Of a stretch of DNA of 64,000 nucleotides, positions 48,251-58,244 are shown piece by piece; within the stretch, counting starts at the first letter, position 1; every line of letters starts with the position of its first letter. The notes beneath the pieces were generated by a model. It saw nothing but the letters and a program-made list of their open reading frames with translations. It had not been told where the DNA came from and ran no database searches. The position numbers were made by a program, and so were the translations under genes. Source of the stretch: Elymus sibiricus (lineage: Eukaryota > Streptophyta > Magnoliopsida > Poales > Poaceae); NCBI GenBank assembly GCA_039707655.1, contig CM077665.1, positions 444,539,531 to 444,603,530 on the forward strand, read 5' to 3'.

Positions 48251-48275
48251 GGGGATGCCCCCGAGTGGCATCCCC
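48251..48275 (+). other. Conserved 9-bp hairpin in 3' region of G
   Basis: GGGGATGCC, loop CCCGAGT, GGCATCCCC. The 5' arm is the purine-rich half of a PPT-like copy (48245-48258). Confidence 0.75.
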
Positions 48276-48464
48276 TCTTTCTTCTAACGACCATCGATAT
48301 TTTACTTGGAACTATATTTTTATTCGTCACATACCATGAGTTTTGCTTGGAGCGTCTTGTATCATTTGAGTCTTTGCTTGCTTTGCTTGTTAGTTTGTCA
48401 CTTGTATCCTTGCTGGACACACCTATTTGGGAGAGCCAAAATTATGCTATGATTTGTTAGAATT

Positions 48465-48690
48465 GCTCTCTATGCTTCACTTAAACTTTTTTGAGCTATA
48501 GAATTGCTCTAGTGCTTCACTTATATCTTTTTGAGCACGGTGTGCTTGGAAATTTTTGTAGAAATACTATCATGCTTCACTTACATTAATTTGAGAGGTA
48601 GTAAATTTTGAAGAAACCCTCTCATGCTTCACTTATACCTTTTTGAGAGATGAAAACTTTATGCTCATGTGCTTCACTTAAATTTGTTTG
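48465..48690 (+). repeat. Degenerate minisatellite in 3' region of G
   Basis: Five copies of TGCTTCACTTA, at 48473, 48513, 48573, 48625 and 48670, each followed within about 10 bases by a T-run and GAG. Spacing is 40-60 bp. The counterpart in reverse orientation is present in H (about 38285-38500) and I (about 62740-62960). Confidence 0.75.
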
Positions 48691-50020
48691 AGCTTGTCAA
48701 AAGCAATGGCAATATATGAAACTAGTCCCAAAGTGATAGATATCCAAGGAGGATATTATAAAAACTTTCATGAAGATCATTGGACAAATTAAACTTGATT
48801 CCTTGTAATAGTTTTGAGACATGATGATAGTAATATGTGAGTCATGTTAGTGAGTAATTATGCTTTAGTAGGAATATTGGTGTTAAGGTTTGTGATTCCC
48901 TATGCAAGTACGAAAGTCAATAGTTATGCAATGAAGTTATATCCTACTTATGGTGCATTATTCGGTGTTAGTTATGCTCAATGCTCACTTATGTGAATTT
49001 TCGTTTCTTGGTTTGGTTGCTTCTCAATCTATTTGCTAGCCTCCATTTGTACTAAGTAGAAATACTACTTGTGCATCCAAAATCCTTAAACCAAGGTTTG
49101 CCTTATGAGTCCACCATACCTTCCTATATGCGATATTTCTGTGCCGTTCCAAGCAAATTTGTATGTGCCATCTCTAATTTTCAAAATAAACTTCTCTTTT
49201 GTGTGCTTGTACCGCTCATGAAACTGTGGGGAGTGTCCAATATTTATCCATGCTAGATGTGTTATTATCAAGATGAGTGTTTATTCACTTGTCATTGCAC
49301 GAGCGTGCATCGGTAATAGGGATGCCCATTCCTGAAATGAAAAGGAAAAAACATATTTACTTTATGTTGTCAATTAATAAATTCCTTGGAAAGTGTTGGT
49401 ATGGAAGGCAATCGTGGATACGGCCCGCCATGGAATGTGAAAGAATGGTGGAAAAAGGAATAAACTTTATTTTCTGTTTGGGAACCGCCTTTGATATATC
49501 TAGCATGGAAAGTATTGTGAGCTACTTTGTCGTTTTCGTTGACAGGAAAGGCATGCCACCCAAAATATTTTTCTCTCTCAATTTAAAACTTTGAGCTGTG
49601 GCACCTCTACAAATCCCTACTTCCCTCTGCGAAGGGCCTATCTATTTAGTTTATGCCATTTTTATTTTTTACTTTGAGTCTCCATCTTCTCTTATAAAGC
49701 ACCAACTAGGGGGCACTATGATCGTACTTGAGCATTGGGTGTAGCTAATATTTGAGTATGTTTCATGAATGGATCAATGATTGAGCATGATGGGCTAGGG
49801 ATAACTTTCTTTAGTGTTGATATTTTGAAAGACATGGTTGCTTGTTGGCATGCTTGAGTATTGAAGTCATTATGTTAAAACTAGACTATTGCTTTGAATC
49901 ATCTAAAAGTCCAAATGTCCATGCTACAAAGAAAAAGAATATGAGATGAACATGTTCGGCAGCATTCCACATCAAAAATTATGTTTTTATCATTTACCTA
50001 CTCGAGGACGAGTAGGACTT

Positions 50021-50034
50021 AAGCTTGGGGATGC
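50021..50034 (+). other. Polypurine tract of G
   Basis: AAGCTTGGGGATGC directly before the LTR at 50035. Confidence 0.8.
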
Positions 50035-50315
50035 TGATACATCTCCAACGTATCTATAATTTTTGCTTGTTCCATGCTGTTATATTATTATTCTTGGATG
50101 TTTTACAATCACTTTATAGCAACTTTATATCATTTTTTGGGACTAACCTATTGACATAGTGCCAAAGTGCGAGTTGCTATTTTTGCTTGTTTTTTACTTC
50201 GGAGAATATCAGTACCAAACAGAGTCCAATCGCGACGAAACTTTTTGGAGATTTTTTTTGGACCAGAAGACACCCGGTGGGCCAAAGAAGTGCCACAGAG
50301 GTGGGCTGTGGAGGC

Positions 50316-50368
50316 CACAACCCACCAGGGCGCGCCAGGGGGCCCTCAGCGCGCCCTGATGGGTTGTG
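50316..50368. other. Large GC-rich inverted repeat upstream of the LTR TATA box
   Basis: Two 20-nt arms (50316-50335 and 50349-50368) pair with a single mismatch around a 13-nt loop. It lies 35 bp before TATAAATA. Variants occur at the same place in the other LTRs of this group (for example near 33637-33690). Confidence 0.7.
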
Positions 50369-50403
50369 CCCTCCACGGGCCCCCCTCCACCGCCTCTGAT
50401 GCC

Positions 50404-50411
50404 TATAAATA
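50404..50411 (+). promoter_or_regulatory. TATA box in 3' LTR of G
   Basis: TATAAATA, followed about 30 bp on by a leader containing AAACCCTAGG. Confidence 0.6.
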
Positions 50412-51609
50412 CTCAAATATTCAGAAAACCCTAGGGGAGTCGACGAAAAACACATCCAGCCACCGCAAGTTCCAGAAGCCTCAAGATCCAATCTAACACC
50501 ATCACGGAGGGGTTCATCTTCTTCATAGGTGCCTCTCCGATGATGCGTGAGTAGTCGACCATAGACCTACGGGTCCGTAGGCAGTAGCTAGATGGCTTCC
50601 TCTCTCTCTTTTGATTCTCAATACAATGGTCTCTTGGAGATCTATTTGATATAAACTTTTGCGGTGTGTTTGTTGGGATCCGATGAATTTGGAGTTCATG
50701 ATCAGTTTCTATCCATGAATATTATTTGAGTCTTCTTTGATCTCTTATATGCATGATTACTTATAGCCTCGTATTTCTTCTTCGAATCTTTGGTTTAGTT
50801 AGGCCGACTAGATCAATTTTTCTTGCCATGGGAAGAGGTGCTTTGTGATGGGTTCGATCTTGCGGTGTCCTTTCCCAGTGACAGAAGGGGCAGCAAGGCA
50901 CGCATGTATCGTTGCCATTAAGGATAACAAGATGGTGTCTATTCCTACATGAATAGATCTTGCCTACATCATGTTATCGTTCTTATTGCATTACTCCGTT
51001 TTTTCATGAACTTAATACACTAGATGCATGCTGGATAGCGGTTGATGTGTGGAGTAATAGTGGTAGATGCAGGCAGGAGTCGGTCTACTTATCTTGGAGG
51101 TGATGCCTATATAATGATCATCGCCTTGGATATCATCATGATTATTTGATCTTCTATCAATTGCCCAACAATAATTTGTTCACCCACCGTGTGCTATACT
51201 CATGAGAGAAGCCACTAGTGAAACCTACGGCCCCCGGGTCTACTTTTCCAACATATTGTTTTCCGATCTATCTTTTTGCTTCTTTGTTTTCAGATCTACT
51301 ATACCAAAAACCCAAAAATATATTGCTGCACTTTTTATTTGCCCTTTTTATTTTGAGTTCTTGAGAGATCTATCTCTCCTATCTATCATTACCTAATCTA
51401 TCTTTTTACCGTAGAGAGATTGACAACCTGTCTTTCGCGTCGGGTTGCAAGTATTTGTTATTTGTGTGCAGGTGCTGCTTATTAGGTGGTGGTGATCCTC
51501 CTACTGGTTCGATACCTTGGTTTCATAACCGAGGGAAATACTTACCATCGCTGTGCTGCATCATCCCTTCCTTTTTGGGGAAATACCGACGCAGTCTCAA
51601 GCCACGTCA

Positions 51610-53985
51610 GTTACCGTACCAGTCAGGAGCAGTACGTGTCCTTGTCGACCTACGAGGTTCGATAGTAACTTGATCCAAAGTTTCATGATCACCATCATCA
51701 ACTTCCTCTTCAACTGATGTAGGCTCCACAGAAACATCTTTCTGCGCTGCGCTACTTTCTGGTTGAAGCAAAGGTTCAACAACCTCATCAAGTTCTATCT
51801 TCCTCCCACTCAATTCTTTTGAGAGAAACTCTTTCTTGAGAAATGACCCGTTCTTAGCGAAAAACACTTTGCCTTCGGATCTGAGATAGAAGGTGTACCC
51901 AACCGTCTCTTTTGGATATCCTATGAAGACGCATTTGTCCGCTTTGGGTTCGAGCTTTTCTGGCCGAAGCCTTTTGACATAAGCATCGCATCCCCAAACT
52001 TTAAGAAACAACAACTTTGGTTTCTTGCCAAACCATAGTTCATACGACGTTGTCTCAACGGATTTAGATGGTGCCCTATTTAAAGTGAATGTAGCTGTCT
52101 CTAACACATAACCCCAAAACGATAGTGGCAAATCGGCAAGAGACATCATAGAACGCACCATATCCAATAAGGTTCGATTACGACGTTCGGACACACCATT
52201 ACGCTGTGGTGTTCCAGGCGGCGCCAACTGTGAAACAATTCCACATTGTCTTAAGTGATTGCCGAACTCATAACTCAGATATTCTCCTCCTTGATCATAT
52301 CGTAGGAATTTAATCTTCTTGTTACGATGATTCTCAACTTCACTCTGAAATTGCTTGAACCTTTCAAACATTTCAGACTTGTGTTTCATCAAGTAAATAT
52401 ACCCATATCTACTTAAGTCATTGGTGAAGGTGAGAAAATAACGATATTCACCGCGCGCCTCAATGCTAATCGGATCACACACATCAGTATGTATGATTTC
52501 CAACAAGTCACTTGCCTGTTCCATTGTTCCAAAGAACGGGGTCTTAGTCATCTTGCCCATGAGGCACGGTTCACATGTGTCAAGTGATTCAAAATCAAGT
52601 GACTCCAAAAGTCCATCAGCATGGAGTTTCTTCATGCGTTTTATACCAATATGACCTAAGCGGCAGTAGCACAAGAAAGTGGTACTATCATTATCAACTC
52701 TACATCTTTTGGCATCAATGTTATGAACATGTGTATCATCACTATCGAGATTCAATAAGAATAAACCCCTCACATTGGGTGCATGACCATAAAAGATATT
52801 ACCCATATAAATAGAACAACCATTATTCTCTGATTTAAATGAGTAACCGTCTCACATTAAATAAGATCCAAATATAATGTTCATGCTCAACGCAGGCACT
52901 AAATAACAATTATTCAGGTTCATCACTAATCCCGATGGTAATCGAAGAGCGAGCGTGCCGACGGCGATCACATCAACCTTGGAACCATTTCCCACGCGCA
53001 TCGTCACTTCGTCCTTTGCCAGTCCCCGTCTATTCCGCAGTTCCTGTTTTGAGTTGCAAATGTGAGCAACCGAACCGGTATCAAATACCCAGGCACTACA
53101 ACGAGAGTTGGTAAGGTACACATCAATAACATGTATATCATATATATCTTGTTTGGTGTTGGCCACCTTCTTGTCGGACAGATACTTGGGGCAATTCCGC
53201 TTCCAGTGGTCAGTTCCCTTGCAATGAAAGCACTCGGTTTCTGGCTTGGGTCCAGCCTTGGGTTTCTTCACGGGAGGGGTAACTGCTTTGCCACTCTTCT
53301 TGGAGTTACCCTTCTTGCCCTTGCCATTCTTCTTGAAACTAGTGGTTTTATTGACCATCAACACTTGATGCTCCTTCTGGATTTCTGACTCAGCGACTTT
53401 CAACATCGCAAACATCTCGGCGACTGACTTGTTCATCCCTTGAATGTTATAGTTCAACACGAAGCTTTTGTAGCTAGGTGGCAGTGATTGAAGAACTCTG
53501 TCAGTGATCGCCTCTGGCGGGAGAGTAATTCCCAACTCAGCCAGACGGTTGGAATACCCAAACATTCTGAGTATGTGCTCACTGACAGACTCATTCTCCT
53601 CCATCTTGCAAGCATAGAACTTATCGGAGGTCTCATACCTCTTGATCCGGGCATTCTTCTCAAAAATAAACTTCAACTCCTGGAACATCTCATATGCTCC
53701 ATGACATTCAAAACGTCTTTGAAGTCCTGGTTCTAAGCCATACAACATTGCACACTGAACTATTGAGTAGTCATCAGAATGCACCTGCCAGGCGTTCGCA
53801 ACGTCTGTAGATGATACTGGAGCGGGCGGCGCACCGAGCGGTGCATCAAGGACATAAGCCTTTTGGGAAGCCGTGAGGATAATCCTCAGATTACGGGCCC
53901 AGTCTACAAAGTTACTTCCATCATCTTTCAGCTTGGCTTTCTCTAGGAACGCATTGAAATTCAGGGGAGCTACTACGCGAGCCAT
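51610..53985 (-). pseudogene. gag-pol: J gag-pol, 5' part: gag, protease, integrase
   Basis: The ATG at 53985 (MARVVAPLNFNAFLEK), nearly identical to D. Domains: gag, CCHC (CFHCKGTDHWKRNC), protease VFDTGS, integrase zinc region and core (HTDVCDPM, DQGGEYLS, NGVSERRNRT). A TGA at 52852-52854 replaces the CGA present in D, a C-to-T change at a CpG. The frame then continues to the G insertion, where the last codons before it join in frame to 30032. CDPM instead of CGPM next to the first catalytic Asp is another probable lesion. Confidence 0.92.
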
Positions 53986-55242
53986 TGATCTACAATATAA
54001 ATTTTGCAAAGATTACTTAGACTATGGTTCAAGATAATGAGTTTAGTTAATCATATTACTTAAAAACTCCCACTCAAATTGTCATCCCTCCGGTCATCCG
54101 AGTGCTACATGATCCAAATTCACCAACCCAAGTCCGATCATCACGTGAGATGAGGTGGTTTCAATGGTGAACATCTCCATGTTGATCATATCTACTATAT
54201 GACTCATGTTCGACCTTTCGGTCTCTTGTGTTCCGAGGCCATGTCTGTACATGCTAGGCTCGTCAAGTTTAACCCGAGTGTTCCGCATGTGGAAAACTGG
54301 CTTGCACCCGTTGTATGCGAGCGTAGAGTCTATCACACCCGATCATCACGTGGTGTCTCAAAACGACGAACTTTCGCAACGGTGGACACTAGGGGAGAAC
54401 ACAATTTTATCTTGAAATTTTAGTGAGGGACCACCTTATAATGATACCGTCGTCCTAAGAAAAATAAGATGCATAAAAGGATTAACATCACATGCAAATC
54501 ATAAGTGACATGATATGGCCATGAACTTGTGCTTTTGATCTCCATCTCCAAAGCACTAGCATGATCTCCATCGTCACCGGCATGACACCATGATCTCCAT
54601 CATCTTGATCTCCATCAACGTGTCGCCATGAGGTTGTCGCGCCAACTATTGCTTCTACAACCATTGCTAACTCATAGCGATAAAGTAAAGCAAATGACAC
54701 AAATTAATTAAAGACAACCCTATGGCTCCTGCCGGTTGCCGTCTCATCGACATGCAAGTCGATATAAACTATTACAAAACATGATCATCTCATACATCAC
54801 ATATATCACATCATGTTTCTGACCATATCATATCACAACATACCCTGCAAAAACAAGTTAGACGTCCTCTAATTTGTTGTTGCATGTTTTACGTGGCTGC
54901 TATGGGTATCTAGCAAGAACAATTCTTACCTACGCAAAACCACAATGATGATATACAAGTTGCTATTTCACCTTCTACAAGGACCACCTTTATCGAATCT
55001 GATTCAACTAAGGTGGGAGACAGACACCCGCCAGCCATCTTATGCAACAAAGTTACGTGTCAGTCGATGGAACCGGTCTCTCGTACGTGGACGAGTAAGG
55101 TTGGTCCGAGCCGCTTCATCCCACAATACCACTGAATCAAGAAAAGACTAAGGAGGGAAGCAATCTGAATATCAACGCCCACAAACTCCTTTGTGTTCTA
55201 CTCATGATGTCATCTACGCATAGACCTAGCTCATGATGCCAC
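53986..55242 (-). other. Leader (5' UTR and PBS region) of J
   Basis: 1257 bp, non-coding, closely similar to D's leader. The minus strand after the LTR reads GTGGCATCATGAGC, an imperfect initiator-Met PBS. Confidence 0.7.
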
Positions 55243-57000
55243 TGTTGGGGAACGTTGCAAGGGAAACAAAAAATTTCCTACGCTTCACCAAGATCAATCT
55301 AGGACATGACCATCTACGAGAGGAGAGATTGGATCCACATACCCTTGTAGATCGCTAAGCGGGAAGCGTTAAGAAACGCGGTTGATGTAGTCGAACGTCT
55401 TCGCGATCCAAATCGCAATCCGTCCCGCGATCCAATCACGATCTAGTGCCGAACGGACGACACCTCTGCGTTCAGCACACGTACAGCTCGATGACGTTCT
55501 CCGCCTCCTTGATCCAGCAAGCTAGGGTGGATAGGAAGATGAGTTCTCCGGCAGCACGACGGCGTGGCGGCGGTGGTGGTGGAGCTGATTCGGCAGAGCT
55601 TCGCTAAGCAAAACCGAACCAATCTAGAGGAGAAGTTGATCTAGAGGGAGGGAGAGGCTGCGCCGTGGCTTAAGGTGTGTGCAGCCCTCCCTCCTCTCAC
55701 ATATATATAGGGGGAGAGGAGGGGGCCGTCCGCCCTAGGGTTTCCCCTAGGGTTGGTGCGGCGGTCAAGGGGGTGCCTTGCCACCCACGGCAAGGGCCGG
55801 CGGCCTCCTTTGGCTTGCCCCCCACCCTTCCAGCCGCATGGGCCTTGGTGGGAGGTGCGGCCAGCCCACCAGGGGCTGGCGCGCACCCTCTCACAGCCCA
55901 TGGGGCCCTTCGGGGCAGGTGGACCGTCCCGGTGGACCCCGGAACCTTTCCTGCACTCCTGATGAAACCCGGGCGAACCCCGAAACTATTTCGGTGCCCG
56001 AACATCAACTTCCTATATATCAATCTTTACCTCCGGACCATTCCGGAACTCCTCGTGACGTCTGGGATCTCATCCGGGACTCCGAACAACCTTCGGTCAT
56101 CAACATATATAACTCAACAATACCTAATCGTCACCGAACGTTAAGTGTGTAGACCCTGCGGGTTCGAGAACTACGCGAACATGATCGAGACACCTCTACG
56201 GTCAATAACCAATAGCGCGACCTGGATGCCCATATTGGTTCCCACACATTCTACGAAGATATTTATCGGTTGAACCTCCATGTCAAGGATTCAGTTAATC
56301 CCGTACTACGTTCCCTTTGTTCATCGGTATGTTACTTGCCCGAGATTCGATCGTCGGTATCTCCATACCTAGTTCAATCTCATTACTGGCAAGTCTCTTT
56401 ACTCGTTCCGTAATACAAGATCCTGTGGCTAACTCTTTAGTCACTTTGCTTGCAAGCTCATTATGATGTTGTATTACCGAGTGGGCCTTGAGATACCTCT
56501 CCGTCACACGGAGTAACAAATCCCAGTCTTGATCCATGCCAACTCAACAGACACCCTCGGAGATACCTGTAGAGTACCTTTATAGTCGCCCAGTTACGTT
56601 GCGACGTTTGATACACACAAGGTACTCCTCCGGTATCAGTGAGTTGCATGATCTCATGGTCATAGGAACAGATACTTAACATGGAGAAAACAATAGCAAC
56701 AAACTAACATGATCATATGCTACGTTTATAGTTTGGGTCTTGTCCATCACATCATTCTCCTAATGATGTGATCCCGTTATCAAATGACAACTCATGTCTA
56801 TGGTCAGGAAACCACGACCATCTTTGATCAACGAGCTAGTGTGTTAGAGGCTCACTAGGGACACAATGTTGTCTATGTACCCACACTTGTATTCGAGTTT
56901 CCAATCAATACAATTCTAGCATGGATAATAAACATTTATCATGAACAAGGAAATATGATAATAACAACTTTATTATTGCCTCTAGGGCATATTTCCAACA
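55243..57000 (-). repeat. 5' LTR of J
   Basis: 1758 bp, same length as the 3' LTR. Its outer end is followed by AAATG and K's integrase. Confidence 0.93.
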
Positions 57001-57500
57001 AAATGGTATATGGAAAAGCTTGTCATTTACCTCTAGAGTTAGAACATAAACCATTTTGGGCAATTAAAGAACTCAATTATGATTTCAAACTTGCCGGTGA
57101 GAAGAGGCTATTTGATATTAGCTCACTAGATGAATGGAGATCCCAAGATTATGCAAATGCCAAACTATTCAAGGAAAAGGTAAAAAGATGGCATGACAAA
57201 AGAATCCAAAAGCGGGAATTCAAAGTTGGAGACTATGTTCTTTTGTACAACTCTCGTTTATGATTTTTTGTAGGTAAGCTTCTTTCCAAATGGTAAGGGC
57301 CATATATTATCGAAGAGGTTTATCGTTCTGGAGCTATCAAGATTAATAATGCCGAAGGTAGTAACCCGAAGGTGGTCAATGGACAAAGAATTAAACACTA
57401 TATCTCAGGTACGCCTATTAATGTTGAAAGCAATGTTATCCAATCCATGACACCGAAGGAACACATAAAAGAAACCTTCCGGAACACTCCAGAATTCTGA
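57001..57500 (+). pseudogene. pol: K integrase C-terminal part (Athila lineage)
   Basis: Continues the fragment at 26389-26617. Athila hallmarks: VYGKACHLPLELEHKPFWAI, ISSLDEWRSQDYANAKLFKE, KVKRWHDKRIQKREFKVGDY. Two in-frame stops follow, TGA at 57261-57263 and TAA at 57294-57296, after which the frame resumes (IIEEVYRSGAIKI) to the natural end at 57498-57500. This is the only trace of a full pol gene among the Athila-type elements of the window. Confidence 0.9.
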
Positions 57501-57636
57501 AAAAGAGGAGGTACGTGATACGGTAAGTAAACGGACTCCGAAAAATCCGCAAAAATATTTTCTGTTAGTTTTGGAATATTACAAAAATTAGGAAAATAAG
57601 AAATAAACGGGAAAGCAACTGAGGTGAGCACGATAC

Positions 57637-57672
57637 ACCAGGGCGCGCCAGCCCTACCAGGCGCGCCCTGGT
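57637..57672. other. 13-bp perfect GC-rich hairpin downstream of K pol
   Basis: ACCAGGGCGCGCC and GGCGCGCCCTGGT flank a 10-nt loop. It lies between pol and the small ORF, and resembles the inverted repeat found in the LTRs of G, H and I. Confidence 0.7.
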
Positions 57673-57845
57673 GGGTTGTGCCCACCTCGGACACCTTCCC
57701 GGCTCCGTTTTCCTTTCATATTCTTGCTTCCCAAGATAAAAAAATTATCTATATTTACCCCGATTGTTTTGACCACCGCATCGCAGAAAAATCCTCTGTT
57801 CTTGTTTCGTGCTGTTTTCCTGTCAGATCTATCAAGCCAGGCATC

Positions 57846-58244
57846 ATGTCTTCTCCCTCCTCCAATAACATAGAAGAAGATGCATGGCTGATGAAGATGG
57901 AGCTGAAGAGAGAGGAGCCAAAAGAAGTTTATAATGAAGACAAGGGAAAGGAAGGTATGAAGGATCAAGCTCCAGAAGGAGGGCAATCCATGCTAAAAGA
58001 AGAGGAGGAAGAAGATATCTTTCAACCTTATTACAATCATCTCACCCCCACTGAAATTGAAGCTTTTAGGGCTTTCGAAGCGGTTCGTGTTCAAAATAAA
58101 TTTCTTACTCGTGAAAATATTTTGCTAGAGGAGCACATCATCACCCTTCGGAGAGTCATCCGCAAATTGGAGTACCTATTGAGCCTGAAGTGTGACACTT
58201 CATCACCACCACCTTCATCATCTTCACCACCAAAGGAGATTTGA
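57846..58244 (+). CDS. Small ORF in the env position of K
   Basis: 132 codons from the ATG at 57846 (MSSPSSNNIEEDAWL); an in-frame upstream ATG at 57624 lies before the GC-rich hairpin and is less likely. The first 60 residues are very acidic and Lys-rich. Residues of about 60-110 form an amphipathic helix suited to a coiled coil (LTPTEIEAFRAFEAV, then RRVIRKLEYLL). The tail is Pro/Ser-rich. No signal peptide or membrane segment, so it is not a typical envelope protein although it lies downstream of pol where Athila carries an env-like gene. It is open while the adjacent pol is broken. Confidence 0.55.
   Translation: MSSPSSNNIEEDAWLMKMELKREEPKEVYNEDKGKEGMKDQAPEGGQSMLKEEEEEDIFQPYYNHLTPTEIEAFRAFEAVRVQNKFLTRENILLEEHIITLRRVIRKLEYLLSLKCDTSSPPPSSSSPPKEI

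Larger units (their letters stand above)
47533..50034 (+). other. 3' non-coding region of G
   Basis: 2.5 kb without a supported ORF, conserved in H and I. Landmarks in order: CCTAGCTAGG palindrome (about 47547-47556), the motif at 47575-47593, PPT-like copies at 48190-48203 and 48245-48258, the hairpin at 48251-48275, the minisatellite at 48465-48690, and the true PPT at 50021-50034. Confidence 0.8.
30038..51609 (+). mobile_element. G: Athila-lineage Gypsy with gag and protease only
   Basis: TSD GTTAC at 30033-30037 and 51610-51614 inside J's pol, which is in frame after removal. LTRs are 30038-34927 (1575 bp without the Helitron) and 50035-51609 (1575 bp). A tRNA-Asp PBS and a PPT are present. 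Between them lie gag and protease (split by H) and then a 2.5-kb non-coding 3' region, with no RT, RNase H or integrase. About 6.7 kb without nested elements. LTR type and gag resemble the Sabrina/WHAM group. It is non-autonomous by content. Confidence 0.93.
50035..51609 (+). repeat. 3' LTR of G
   Basis: 1575 bp, same length as the 5' LTR without its Helitron. The first 400 aligned bases show roughly 4 percent differences by eye. Confidence 0.93.
26618..57000 (-). mobile_element. J: Angela-like Copia, complete but split by G
   Basis: Ends TG...CA with TSD AAATG at 26613-26617 and 57001-57005, inside K's integrase. LTRs are 26618-28375 and 55243-57000, each 1758 bp. Removing G and one GTTAC copy leaves a typical Copia of about 8.8 kb. 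Coding lesions are one nonsense codon and one frameshift. In the first 480 bp the LTRs show about 20 differences by eye, so J is clearly older than B. Confidence 0.93.

Noticed and set aside
48465..48690. CRISPR-like array
   Set aside because: Units are short, degenerate and irregularly spaced, lie inside a plant retrotransposon and have no associated genes.
57624..57845. Longer N-terminus of the K small ORF starting at 57624
   Set aside because: It would include the GC-rich hairpin and a low-complexity segment; the ATG at 57846 starts the compositionally uniform protein.
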